Assembly (NCBI RefSeq): GCF_032854445.1
Contig: NC_088300.1
Coordinates: forward strand, 75,879,966 to 75,943,965
Length of the DNA: 64,000 nt
Direction: 5' to 3'
Origin: Liolophura sinensis
Lineage: Eukaryota; Mollusca; Polyplacophora; Chitonida; Chitonidae
In this document: piece after piece, positions 37,305-48,324 of the stretch
How positions within the stretch are numbered: position 1 is the stretch's first letter
Layout: every line of letters begins with the position of its first letter
The notes under the pieces: model-generated
What the model was told of the DNA's origin: nothing
The model's input: the letters and a program-made list of their open reading frames with translations, nothing else
Database searches by the model: none
Translations under genes and position numbers: made by a program

Positions 37305-38055
37305 ATTTTTATTATCATGGCAGGCAGAATTTAGCCTGAAATAAAACCTTATCATTAAATGAATACATGTGTTAAGTCCTTAATTATTTACACTTTAATG
37401 ATAGTATAAAAATTAAAGATCATTAACAAATCAAATTGTTTTTCTAACCATATGGCATATAACCAGTATTATTAAATAAATATTAATGTCTTTACAGTTT
37501 AATAATTGCAATCTCCTAAATTGCTGTGATTCCAGGCATGCAGACATTTGGTAGCTTTTTGAGCAACACAGAGATGCCCACCTATGTGGCAATGTACACT
37601 GATTAGGCGTGGCCCAGATAAACGCAGATATAAACACACTTGTTCAACTTCCACTTGATGTCCCAATATCTGATAACCATGACAACCAAACAGAGTGTCA
37701 AATCGATGTTATCCTTTTGTATCTAAAAACAGAAAAGATCAAAAGGCTGAGAACAAGATTTGCCATTCAGCTGTCAACTACAGCTGATAATGATGCAAGA
37801 CAAAACGCTCCTGAGTTGGGGGAAGCTGAGTTAAAAGCTACACACACCACTATTAAATCAACATCAACAATTGTGACTGCCATTGTTTATCTGTGTTGCC
37901 CTGGTGACACCTGGAACATCCCATATGCTAGGTGAAGGTCAGCTTAGATGGCAATAAAGATCTGTACACTTTACTCTTTGAAAGGAAAACTACTAACTGA
38001 GTGGCCATTAACTACCATGTATGTGACCCAAATAGTGCTTCTACACAATTACTGC
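37305..38055. other. Non-coding
   Basis: A 108-codon plus frame at 37609-37935 is non-repetitive, hydrophilic and without recognisable domain or splice support. I leave it as unknown. Nothing else seen. Confidence 0.35.
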
Positions 38056-38444
38056 AGCCTCATTAGAATATAGGAGCCTCATTAGAATATAGGGGCCTCA
38101 TTAGACTATAGGGGCCTCATTAGACTATAGGAGCCTCATTAGAATATAGGAGACTTATTAGACTATAGGGGCCTCATTAGAATATAGGGTCCTAATTAGA
38201 ATATAGGGGCCTCATTAGACTATAGGAGCCTCATTAGAATATAGGAGACTTATTAGACTATAGGGGCCTCATTGGAATATAGGGGCCTAATTAGAATATA
38301 GGGGCCTCATTAGACTATAGGAGCCTCATTAGAATATAGGAGACTTATTAGACTATAGGGGCCTCATTAGAATATAGGGGCCTCATTAGAATATAGGAGC
38401 CTCGTTAGACTATAGGAGCCTCATTAGCCCATAGGGGCCTCATT
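38056..38444. repeat. Minisatellite, 19-bp unit, about 20 copies
   Basis: Units such as CCTCATTAGAATATAGGAG and CCTCATTAGACTATAGGGG alternate in an irregular order, with variants ACTTATTAGAC and CCTAATTAGAA. The recurrence of the same variant order suggests blockwise duplication. Confidence 0.95.
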
Positions 38445-38603
38445 CTTACATCACATGCAAAGGTAAAGTACATTTAGGCACATATTAGTGTCATTAAATC
38501 ACAAGCAAGAGTTTTCGATGATTCTCATGTATATTTCTGAAAAATGAAACTTATTACTATAGACTGATGATATACTGACGATTGATTGTTCAAAAAACAA
38601 ATG

Positions 38604-38965
38604 CAGTACCTGTAAGCCAAAGCATATCCATATATACATGCTCGTCATCACTGTATCTGTAAGCCAAAGCATATCCATATATACATGCTCATCATCACAG
38701 TACCTGTAAGCCAAAGCATATCCATATATACATGCTCATCATCACAGTACCTGTAAGCCAAAGCATATCCATATATACATGCTCATCATCACAGTACCTG
38801 TAAGCCAAAGCATATCCATATATACATGCTCATCATCACAGTACCTGTAAGCCAAAGCATATCCATATATACATGCTCATCATCACAGTACCTGTAAGCC
38901 AAAGCATATCCATATATACATGCTCGTCATCACAGTACCTGTAAGCCAAAGCATATCCATATATA
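38604..38965. repeat. Minisatellite, 47-bp unit, 8 copies
   Basis: CCTGTAAGCCAAAGCATATC recurs every 47 bp from 38610 to 38939, followed by CATATATACATGCTCATCAT. The first two and the seventh copies share a CTCGTCATC variant. The array begins about 160 bp after the preceding 19-bp array. Confidence 0.95.
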
Positions 38966-40663
38966 GTTTACATTTAGTAAAATTCACAAAATGCCAGTTG
39001 TGCCTGCTATATTATAACTGGAAAATCCCAGAATGCCTGGGCCAAAAGTTAAAATTCTAATGTACCTCTGGGTGATAGGATACTTCTATTTGTTGACAAT
39101 GACAAAAGCAGCCAAAATCAGCATTATAGAAACCATATGTGAAAACATCAAGGTCCTTGTATTATGTAACCATATCATTACCAAGCCTGTCAAATCCATT
39201 TTGCTAATAGGACAGCTGGAATCCAATAAGTAAACAATCTTACTTAAACCAACTCTTCTCCCGCTGAAGCTCTTGTCACGAAGACTGTACTCACTTAACA
39301 TCTGAGTACATATGCACTGATGACATAAGCCAGCATTTTGGTAACACTCACACATGAGGGGTGTTAATATGACACCATAGCCACCGCATCTTCCTGGATA
39401 CTTTAAATATCATGAGTTTGTACATGAGAGAACAATTTCAAACTACCCTGATTTCCAAACCTTAAACCAAAAACCTCTTTTAAGTTTCCAAAAGTACCAG
39501 ATAATTATGGCATAACACAACATCAAACAATATTTCTGCCATATCATGGTCAAACTCACTAAATACACACCTACATGCAATCTCCCTGTTATGTGATCCA
39601 GGACAGAAATTGCCGTCCAATACACATCACAGTAGACATCTCCATCATATGGCTGAATTGCTGCTCCTTCGGTAATACTGTAATTCTTCAACCTTTTCTG
39701 AAGGCATTATTCTGTCTAGATTGATGATAATAAACTATTTATAAAGCCCTGAAATTCGTCTGTCGAACCAAAGTAGTCTTGTCTCCTAAAAATGTGCATA
39801 AACTACAATGAAAATGGTTCTTTTCTGTGTGACAAAATTACGGAAATAGGGTAACCGCAAATGATGCATTCATTCAAACTATGCAATACATCTAGTATTA
39901 TATTGCAGCATACATAAGATCATATGATGATAGGTTGCAGAGGGGATTATACACTGCTTACACACCTTATCATGACGAATCCCTGCAGGATCAGTTGCAA
40001 TCTCCTACTAAATGTACATCAATATCACACAGGAATGTATGTTTCATGAGAACAACAACATATAAACTGCTGGGACTACACAGTCTTTGGTCTAAGTTCC
40101 AACAAGAAGCTTTACAAGTGAATTTTTCTGTATGTACGTCTGTCTGTCTGTCTGTCAGTCGCTCGTCACATTTTTGACATTCTATCTTTTTACATGCATG
40201 GGTTATTTACTTAATGACAGGCCTGAAAGCAAGACAACATCAACTTTGTATCAGTGGGACATTGCACGTACTGCGAATTTACACTTGTTGCACTTAAGAC
40301 AACAACTCCTTGACAATAACTAATTGAAAACTGCCTAAGTACACAAATAAGAGACATTTGTATGTAGCACTATAGTTAATCTTACATAGACAGACCCTTG
40401 CAGCTGCATGAACTCAGTTCTACGTGCATGTGTGATGAATAAAGGGACACAACTCTGCACCAACCTTGACAAGTAAGTAGGCCTATACATGTATGAAAGA
40501 CTACTCCAGAATGTGTACATAGTAAATATACAATGATTAATGAAAACCACAACGGTTTGCTTTTTTTTAACACGAACCAAACTTTCACTGGCTGAGCTGT
40601 TGAAAATAACAATGTAAATTTAACTGAAATTACTGTCATATGACATATCACTTTGGACAGTTT
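38966..40663. other. Non-coding, with one weak exon candidate
   Basis: Contains the candidate at 39244-39301 and a GTCT microsatellite at about 40137-40155. No other feature is supported. Confidence 0.4.
39244..39301 (-). CDS. Weak candidate alternative start exon
   Basis: In minus sense GTACTCAG (acceptor-like) precedes ATG and 58 nt reading MLSEYSLRDKSFSGRRVGL before a GTAAGATTG donor (exit phase 1). It could be a first exon with the ATG in it, or an internal exon entering in phase 0. The exit phase fits the acceptors at 22424 and 19283. The serine/arginine content is protein-like, but the last exon bases (TTTAA) do not favour the donor. Unrecognised. Confidence 0.18.
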
Positions 40664-40860
40664 GAGTGAGTGAGAGTGCTTGGGGTTTAACGTCATACTC
40701 AACAATTTTTCAGTCATATGACGACGAAGGAATCATTAGGGCGCATGTACGTGTAATGTGCCTCCTTGTTGCAGGACGGATTTCCACCGCTCTTTTATTT
40801 AGTGCTGCTTAACTGAGACGACTTACCGAAGGCAAGTAAGCTGCCCCGCCTGAGCCATTA
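40664..40860 (-). mobile_element. tRNA-derived SINE, family B, head-truncated
   Basis: On the plus strand it runs GAGTGAGTGAGAGTGCTTGG, TTTAACGTCATACTCAACAA, TTGTTGCAGGACGGATTTCC and GGCAAGTAAGCTGCCCCGCC, then stops at GAGCCATTA. It is closely similar to the full copy at 45905 but lacks the distal part with the tRNA-like head. Since the head is the 5' end, this is ordinary 5' truncation. Confidence 0.9.
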
Positions 40861-42520
40861 CTTAAAATGCATTTTGCCTTTGGTATCTGGCAAGCATTTA
40901 TGCAAAATGGTTAAATCCCACATCATAAAATAACATGTTCATCTAGCTGAAACACAAATTATTATTATTATTATTTATTTCACCAGAAATGCAGCAGAGT
41001 ACAACAAAACACAGTGCATCAGATGCATACATAAATTAAGAGGACATTGGTAAAGAAAGTGTATATGTTAAGATGATGTGCCGCTCCCTGGCGGGAACAG
41101 AAACCCCAAAAAGCTTGTTTTATCCCGTTTAGGAGTTGACGTGAGGTACAGATTATCAAAATATGAGCTGAGGGTAATATATGGGTATTTGATAAATATC
41201 AGACTAGAGAAAATTGTAAACAGAGCAATCGGAATTCATGATACAACATCTTGGGAAGATGAGCTAGAGGCAAACATTGCATGAGTATTGATACGTTAAT
41301 ATAATGAAGGATATGCATCGTTTAACTGAGGATATAGGTAGTAGTAATTAAGATGCTGGAGCTAAGAGCGACAATATTTACAAGGTGAATCTACATTAAC
41401 GTATATACATTTGCATGGAAGCGTTAATTACACTTATTAAACTGGGTCACATGCAAAAGGAAGATAAAAACCATGTTGGTACACTGTTTATCTTCACAGC
41501 TTTTTTCATTACATAAATTCTGATATCATATGAAATCCTTATACAAAGTGAAAAGTGATATGTATCTCTGGTGAATCTTTTTCTTCTTTATATTGGCCAT
41601 ACTGTCATCCCTATCAACAGTACTCCTGTAAACCAGTGATACTACTTGGTTTACAGATTCAAGTATATAAAATATGTAACGTGCTTCTCTTTTACCCTCT
41701 TTTTAAAGTCGGCTTTACATAAACATAACATGCATGTGATATCACCTTTGTTATCACTTTTCATTTTTATAACCACAGGCCAGAAGATCAATTACTTGTG
41801 ATTAAATGGAATTAAGAAAGAGAAAAATGATGATGTGAAGAAAGACAAAAAACATTCTGGACACCAGCAAAATCAATATCTCCTTCACTTTCAAGTTAAG
41901 TTCCTGTGAATGACGTCTGTGGCACAACTGGGCTGTGGACCAAACAGATACGACGTAACATGGGGACCAGCCACTATACAGCCCAAGGGAGACCACTCTC
42001 ATCCACCACTGCTGCTGGTTCTATGGGATAACCACACTCAGCCAAACGCAGTTAATAAATGACCAATGATGGATCAATGACATATCACTTCACAAATAAA
42101 GGCAGAATAAAATATCCAAATACCACCCACACACTATAGCTTCAGTTTTCCAAGCATCCTAAATCAACACCACTGCTGATTTTTTTTTTCAATTCAATTA
42201 TCTCAAGACTTTCACATTAAAACAAGTAGCAATGCCAGAATCATAAAGTATAAGGTAATATGTCTAGTTTACGGAATATCCTTACTTGGGAAATATATGC
42301 TGCTGTGTTTGTGTATCTCTCTTCAGTTTCATGATCGGCTGTCAAGCCCTTGGCATTTGTTTGTTTGATTCTGGGTTCTTGTCAAGATTCTCACATGTAC
42401 ATCACATCAGTCAGATTTGTGAGCTGAGAAAAACCCACTGCTGCCTGACAAGCCTTTAACAAAAACTAGACGTACACTGTAGGTAGGTCGCTCTAGTGAA
42501 TTTATACTTTTAGATACACA
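40861..42520. other. Non-coding, one unexplained frame
   Basis: A plus-strand frame at 41078-41284 (68 codons, with SRLGVDVRYRLSKYELRVIY) looks more protein-like than its neighbours and might be a decayed transposon gene or an exon, but I recognise no family. An ATT microsatellite lies at about 40960-40980. The candidate exon at 42286-42377 is listed separately. Confidence 0.35.
42286..42377 (-). CDS. Weak candidate internal exon
   Basis: On the minus strand an open stretch enters in phase 1 after TCTTGACAAG and reads PRIKQTNAKGLTADHETEER then YTNTAAYISQ, ending at a strong donor CCCAA/GTAAGG in phase 0. The sequence is hydrophilic and protein-like. The acceptor has almost no pyrimidine tract, which argues against it. 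Joined to the exon at 47521-47551 the split codon would be GAA. Confidence 0.18.
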
Positions 42521-42865
42521 AACTATGTAACACATGCTGATTTCTTAATTCAGCGTTGAACTATGTAACACATGCTGATTCCTTAATTCAGCACTGAACT
42601 ATGTAACACATGCTGATTTCTTAATTCAGCATTGAACTATGTAACACATGCTGATTTCTTAATTCAGCATTGAACTATGTAACACATGCTGATTTCTTAA
42701 TTCAGCATTGAACTATGTAACACATGCTGATTTCTTAATTCAGTGTTGAACTATGTAACACATGCTGATTTCTGATATTTAGCACTGGACTATGTAACAC
42801 ATGCTGATTTCTTAATTCAGCACTGGACTATGTAACACATGCTGATTTCTTAATTCAGCATTGAC
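42521..42865. repeat. Minisatellite, 38-bp unit, 9 copies, hairpin in most units
   Basis: CTATGTAACACATGCTGATT starts recur about every 38 bp from 42523. Most units contain TGCTGA and, nine bases on, TCAGCA, so the single strand can fold into short hairpins. One unit (about 42751-42789) is a base longer and has the TTCTTAATTC block changed. Confidence 0.93.
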
Positions 42866-43807
42866 CCTAAACACTTAGATAAACGTGAAGAAGGCTGTTC
42901 AATTTCCTCGGATAAACTCATTGAGAAAAGTAATCTGTTATTTACACTGATCAGAAACAAGTAAACATTTGAATACCTAGCATATAATCATACTCATTTC
43001 CCTTTATTGTCTCCATGACAATAAAATCCATATTTCCTTTGGTTTCTTCAATAATTGACAAACACAAAGACTCAACTTTCTTAATTCCAATGCACAGATC
43101 CAATGCTGAATAATTCAGCAAATGTCATTGTATTCACTAGCAAGCAAATATTTTATTATTCTCAGCACATGCCTAATGATACATATGTACATCTTCATCA
43201 AACAAAATTAAGACTTCACCTATAAACTTAAACTCCATGGCTACATCAAACAAATGTAATGTCTGACCATAGCTTGGTAGGCACATGTATACATAACTGA
43301 AAAATCCTGGAACTCAAATTATAGTGAATGCATTATCATAAACTGGTACTAGAAAATGAAATGACGTTTTCCCTAATGGCTCTTGCTGGAATGTATAAAT
43401 ACTACATGTAATAATAATATTATAACAAATTTCTTCATCTGCAAGCCGCAGCATCACTGCAGAGACTACACCAATGCCTAAGATTAGCTACATACACTTG
43501 GCCTTTCCTTTCACCCTATTTGTTGACCCTTGTATTGACCTTGTAACTGGCTTCATCATAACATACGTTAATATCACCAGAGGTCAGGGAGGTCACCAGC
43601 TGTGCAAGAAGAGCCAATCAATTGGCTCCAGTTTACACATGAACATGTGTACCGATACCGTCACATGAAGCACAAACCATCCAATGCTTTATTTAGAGTA
43701 AAGCTATACAGATTATCTGTATTTTGTATTTGAAACTGAATTAATGTTCACATAAAACAGACACACTGTCCACGGACAATGATGTATGCAATCAGAACTT
43801 CACTAAA
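42866..43807. other. Non-coding
   Basis: No gene, SINE or array recognised. Confidence 0.4.
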
Positions 43808-44012
43808 AATGGACACTCTGTTCACAGAAAATGGACACTCTGTTCGCAGAAAATGGATGCAATGTTATAGGTAACATACAGAAAAATGTTGCAGTGTTCA
43901 TTGGGAAGAAATGATCACAGGAAATGGACACAATGTTCATAGGAAATGGGCATAATGATCACAGAAAATTGACACAACAGTCACAGAAAATGGATGCAAT
44001 CTTCACAAAACC
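43808..44012. repeat. Degenerate minisatellite, unit about 22-24 bp
   Basis: Variants of AAATGGACACAATGTTCACAG recur about eight times with substitutions and indels. It is more decayed than the neighbouring arrays. Confidence 0.75.
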
Positions 44013-44627
44013 ACAATCTACACGTAGCTGTTATTTACTATATTCTGTTCAATGGCGGTTTTATTGAGCTCAGACATATGATATTCAACATTCAAAAATG
44101 TTCCACTTATTTCTGAATTATAAAACATGTCAGGTACACATGTATATGAGATAAAGGAATCATCAGAAAAAACCAAGTGCAATTAATATCAAGTTGAAAT
44201 TAAAAATGTCTTTCAAATAATGTTTAAACAACAAACGATGTGATTAAAAGCTCCTCTGCAAAGGGGAAAAATGTACATTTCCATTATGTCAGTGGGAATT
44301 ACAAATATTCCAGAGATTTATCTGCTGGAGAAGATCTCTATACCATTGAATGCATGTGTTAATATAGTTAAACACAGCTTTATACTGTGCTGACTTCAGG
44401 ATAACAGCCCAGGCAACACATTAACCATTGGAAATCACCTCCGTGTCCACTGACTGTATCCAGAGTATAGGAAACATGAGCCTGGAAACTCCAGGTACAT
44501 GGGGAAAGACAATGGCAGCATGGCAGAACTGATGACATGCACTATAGAGGTTGACAGGTGAGAAATTCCACACCTGTGCTCCATCCTAAGGGTCAGGGTC
44601 AAGGATGAGCCGGCAACACTCATAAAG
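44013..44627. other. Non-coding
   Basis: Nothing supported. The sequence becomes less AT-rich just before the array at 44628. Confidence 0.4.
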
Positions 44628-45116
44628 GCTCATCCCATACACAGCAACAATTATACAGGCACATCCCAAACACAACAACAATTATACAGGCTCATCCTAA
44701 ACACAGCAACAATTATACAGGCTCATCCTAAACACAGCAACAATTATACAGGCTCATCCTAAACACAGCAACAATTATACAGGCACATCAAATACACAGC
44801 ACCAATTATACAGGCTCATCCCAAACACAGCAACAATTATACAAGCACATTCCAAACACAGCAACAATTATACAGGCTCATCCCAAACACAGCAACAATT
44901 ATACAGGCACATCCCAAACACAGCAACAATTATACAGGCTCATCCTAAAACCAGCAACAATTATACAGGCTCATCCCAACCAAAGCAACAATTATACAGG
45001 CACATCCCAAACACAGCAACAATTATACAGGCACATCCCAAACACAGCAACAATTATACAGGTTCATCCCAAACACAGCAACAATTATACAGGCACATCC
45101 CAAACACAGCAACAAT
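44628..45116. repeat. Minisatellite, 31-bp unit, about 16 copies
   Basis: The unit combines GGCTCATCCCAAACACAGCA and ACAATTATACA. GGCACATCC and GGCTCATCC variants are interspersed. Homogeneity is high apart from single-base variants. Confidence 0.95.
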
Positions 45117-45267
45117 CAGCACTCAGCACCTAATAGCTTACGTCATGCAGATAAATTCTTTAGGAAGGGTTATTTCCATGACATGCAGCAGTCTACCTCA
45201 GTGGTTGGAGTTTGGAAGACACACACTCAAAGTGGACAGTGAAATGTCTTGAGGGGAGGCTAAGTTT
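45117..45267. other. Spacer between array and SINE
   Basis: Unique sequence without recognisable features, ending at the target-site duplication of the next SINE. Confidence 0.4.
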
Positions 45268-45273
45268 CAATGT

Positions 45274-45279
<6 letters not shown>

Positions 45280-45308
<29 letters not shown>

Positions 45309-45538
45309 GATTGGTGTTTTACGCCGTACTCAAGAATATTTCACTTATACGACAGCGGCCAGCATTATGGTGGGTGGAAACCGGGCAGAGCCCGGGGGAA
45401 ACCCACGACCATCTGCAGGTTGCTGGCAGACCTTCTCACGTACGGCCGCCAGCATGAGCTGGACTTGAACTCACAGCGACCGCATTGGTGAGAGACTCCT
45501 GGGTCATTACGCTGCGCTAGCGCTTTAACCGACTGAGC
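45280..45538 (-). mobile_element. SINE family A, nearly complete, 12-bp target duplication
   Basis: On the plus strand a 30-bp T run (the reversed A tail) is followed by GATTGGTGTTTTACGCCGTA, the core with GGTGGGTGGAAACCGGGCAG, CAGGTTGCTGGCAGACC, and the head with B box (reverse of GAGTTCAAGTCC) and A box (reverse of TGGCTCAGTCGG). CAATGTGTATGA at 45268-45279 and 45539-45550 is the target-site duplication. Clean duplication and long tail mark a recent insertion. It is the best family A reference in this window. Confidence 0.95.
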
Positions 45539-45550
45539 CAATGTGTATGA

Positions 45551-45892
45551 AGATGATGACATATAGTTTGAACTTGTAAACTATTTCAACATTGATTATT
45601 GATTAACTATTGATGATTGAATCAACCTGATCATAACCAAAACAAACTCAGAGCTGTGATTGTTTAACTAGACCAAGGTGGCTGTTTTACAAAGCACATG
45701 TAACTTACACCAAGCATATCAAACTGCCATAACAACACACATTATATAGATATGATAAATCCATCACCATGGTAGTCATGTTTGGCCTAGTGCCACACTC
45801 TCTCCATGCAGGGCCACGGAGTCCATGTACGTATGTGAAGCTATGGTCTACCCAACACTGCCACCTGTGTGATCTGTCAGCTCAAAACTCTG
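45551..45892. other. Spacer between two SINEs
   Basis: Unique sequence; nothing recognised. Confidence 0.4.
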
Positions 45893-45904
45893 AGCAAGAA
45901 GAGA

Positions 45905-46265
45905 GTGAGTGAGTGCTTGGGGTTTAACGTCGTACTCAACAATTTTTCAGTCATATGACGACGAAGGAATCATTAGGGTGCATGCACGTGTAATGTGCCT
46001 CCTTGTTGCAGGACGGATTTCCACCGCTCTTTTATTTAGTGCTGCATCACTGAGACGACTTACCGAAGGCAAGTAAGCCGCCCCGCCCGAGCCATTATAC
46101 TGATACGGGTCAACCAGTCGTTGCACTATCCCCTTCATGCTGAACGCCAAACGAGGAAGTTACAACTTCCTCTTTTAAAGTCTTAGGTGTGACTCGACCA
46201 AGGATTGATCCTGGATCTACCGGTCCCGAAGCGGAGGCTCTACCAACTGTGCTATCCGGGCCGGT
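45905..46265 (-). mobile_element. SINE family B, full-length, 12-bp target duplication
   Basis: The plus strand starts GTGAGTGAGTGCTTGGGGTT and passes through TCAGTCATATGACGACGAAG, CTCCTTGTTGCAGGACGG and AGGAAGTTACAACTTCCTC (a short hairpin). It ends in a tRNA-like head whose reverse reads GCCCGGATAGCACAGTTGG (A box) and GGATCAATCC (B box). AGCAAGAAGAGA occurs at 45893-45904 and 46266-46277, a perfect target-site duplication. The element is about 360 bp and intact, so it is young. I recall closely similar elements from scallops, but no search was possible. Confidence 0.95.
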
Positions 46266-46277
46266 AGCAAGAAGAGA

Positions 46278-46942
46278 AAGTACATGTACAAATGGTACAG
46301 AAGAGCATAATCAACTAAACATGCAGTCATGGTTATGAACACATTTTGCTGCAAACTTACGTCAAGTATCTGACAAGATTTACTAGCGTCCTAATATACA
46401 TCAAGTACTCTTATCAGTAAAAAAATCTGAAGTACACATGTACAGCATAAATTAAAATTCAAATAAATAAATAATAATAATATTCATTATTTGCTCTGAC
46501 CTGCGATTTCAATTAAATCAGATTCAGAATTATCAGAGATGAAGCTTGGTGTTTGTAAAGCACTGTGCAGTTTAAAATACACATACAATAATCAGACTGC
46601 TTAAAGTGAGGGATTTGAATAAAGCTGCCTTGTAAACATGTGGGTTAAGTAGTACATTAGCAGTTATAAGCGCTCATGCCAGTTTAGGAGTCTTTCAGGC
46701 GCTAAACTAGAGAGTACAGTTATCGAGCCAGATTGTTCCATGCTTGTAGAATTTACTGCTGGTGCAAATGCCAACAGATGGCAACCTTCATTCATTACTT
46801 GTTGACTCTCTCCAGGTGTCGACTGACTGACAGGTAACATTTACACCTGAAATCAATCACCAACGTACATTTCCTACATAACTACTGCACTACTATACAT
46901 AAATACTTATACAGATATACAGGTATTTGTACTATGTGTGTG

Positions 46943-46974
<32 letters not shown>

Positions 46975-47066
46975 TATGAAAAAAAATAATAAAATGCCTT
47001 CTTAACTTTCTACATTCTGTTATATTCCAACTGCAGTTTTAAGCTTCATGTTATTTTCAAGGAATT

Positions 47067-47100
<34 letters not shown>

Positions 47101-47376
47101 TTCAAGCATTTATGGCCAGATATCCATAAATCCTGAAGAATTAATTAACCTTAATTCATACTGCCACAAAACCTTGAGTTTACACCTAAATACCCTGTAC
47201 ACTGAACATGCAATTACACATAGTCTATAGACAACAGTTACAGTCATTAACTATTACTGACAATAAAATATTTTCATAATAAATATTTTGAAATCTTATA
47301 ATATAAAGTCTATTCCTGGGCAAAAAGTTAATGAGCATGTGTATTTTGTTTGTACACCAGTATTTTGTGCATATAC
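46278..47376. repeat. Non-coding, with TA microsatellites
   Basis: Two (TA)n tracts lie at about 46943-46978 and 47070-47098. No other feature is recognised. In minus sense this stretch is downstream of the candidate exons at 47377-47551 and would be the beginning of a very long intron. Confidence 0.5.
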
Positions 47377-47439
47377 CTGATGTTGATGGAGCATATGAAG
47401 GTGTGCACAGTGTGGTGTGGAAGGCCACATGTAATGATC
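47377..47439 (-). CDS. Weak candidate second exon, 63 nt
   Basis: It lies 81 nt downstream (minus sense) of the first-exon candidate. It enters after GTATGTGTGAG, stays open for 63 nt in all three frames, and ends at CATCAG/GTATAT. Sixty-three bases preserve the frame. Phase 1 gives SLHVAFHTTLCTPSYAPSTS. The acceptor is mediocre, so it may be an optional cassette or chance. Confidence 0.18.
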
Positions 47440-47520
47440 CTCACACATACAGTTATATGAAGAAAAGCATATTATTGTCATATAATGGAATATTGACATA
47501 GAAACATATTAACCACATAC

Positions 47521-47551
47521 CTTTTGCAGGTGTTTCTTCCTCAGATGCCAT
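47521..47551 (-). CDS. Candidate first coding exon
   Basis: On the minus strand ATG in a good start context (TTACCATGG) opens MASEEETPAK and runs into GCAAAAG/GTATGTGG, a good donor, after 31 nt (exit phase 1). An acidic, short N-terminal piece cut early by an intron is typical of animal first coding exons. About 125 nt upstream in minus sense a strong pyrimidine tract ends in TTCTTGCCAG, so the exon may be the second, with a leader exon further out. The next exon is uncertain: phase-1 acceptors exist at 47439, 22424 and 19283. Without those joins the protein cannot be named. Confidence 0.42.
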
Positions 47552-47949
47552 GGTAACACAAGTAAAAGTTGTTTGTAAAGAGTGGTAAAATTCTCCACCA
47601 AAATTCTTGAGTAACACAAGCAGCCCAGCGTCTCAGCTTGCACATGTCACACATTAACAACTAGTTTTGTTTGCACTGGCAAGAACACAAAAAACAAAAA
47701 AGATGCCCACTTCAAACAAATAAGTTTGCTTTCTGTTAGCACTTGTGATAGCTATAGCGATTCTCTTGTGTTTATATCCTCTCCATATGTTTCCACTGAT
47801 AGCCTGTTAGTAGGTACTAGTATACACCAGCCGATAGAGCCATCGGGGCTCCAGTTTGGGGGGGTCGCCGTTTGACAGAAGATAAAATCTAGATTCTGGA
47901 GCATCAAGTGTGCCCTCTCAATAAGCCTAACTACAGGCCACTGCTGTGA
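47552..47949. promoter_or_regulatory. Leader or promoter-proximal region of the 47.5-kb exon
   Basis: In minus sense this lies directly upstream of the first-exon candidate. It contains a pyrimidine-rich tract with an acceptor-like TTGCCAG at about 47680 and a C-rich stretch (GGGGGGTCGCC on plus at about 47858). No TATA box is evident. It would be leader exon plus intron or promoter if the exon is real. Confidence 0.25.
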
Positions 47950-48324
47950 TTACTTAACCCAGCAACAAAGGCCAACATGAACTAAAAGTGGAAGAAGGGC
48001 AGCTAAACCCTCAACAAGAGGTGCAGTAGCCTGAGGAACAGCACAGCCATATTTTGGCACTGACAACCATGTATCGACTTTCTTGGGATAATGGAAGATG
48101 GGGAAGGGGGGACAGCTCTGTACAACCACAACTAATTGCACACGCTGTTCCAGTTCTCTTTTCCAATCACTACTCTGTGGTGATTCTCTGCAGAAAAAAA
48201 TAGCTAGATCTCTATATAAAGCTAAGTTTGGCTGCTCAGATGAGACATAAAGAAGACTAAAGGCACTGGTTGCCTGGATTTTGGGGGATGGTGTAATCGG
48301 GTAAGCTAGACATGTAGCCCCCAT
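47950..48324 (-). CDS. Unrecognised open frame, possible terminal exon or TE remnant
   Basis: This minus frame of about 125 codons is the longest non-repetitive one in the window. From ATG at 48324 it reads MGATCLAYPITPSPKIQ; it has a charged middle (WKRELEQRVQLVVVVQ), then YPKKVDTWLSVPKYG, and a hydrophobic tail (EGLAALLPLLVHVGLCCWV) before stop at 47950-47952. A textbook acceptor (ATTTTTTTCTGCAG) inside it at 48188-48201 suggests the real coding part may be only 47950-48187, entered in phase 2 as a last exon. No polyadenylation signal is obvious. It may also be a decayed mobile-element gene. No family recognised. Confidence 0.33.
   Translation of the reverse strand: MGATCLAYPITPSPKIQATSAFSLLYVSSEQPNLALYRDLAIFFCRESPQSSDWKRELEQRVQLVVVVQSCPPFPIFHYPKKVDTWLSVPKYGCAVPQATAPLVEGLAALLPLLVHVGLCCWVK

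Noticed and set aside
45280-46265. tRNA genes, because A and B boxes are present
   Set aside because: The boxes belong to SINE heads: no clover-leaf closes with proper acceptor stems, and target duplications bound whole SINEs.
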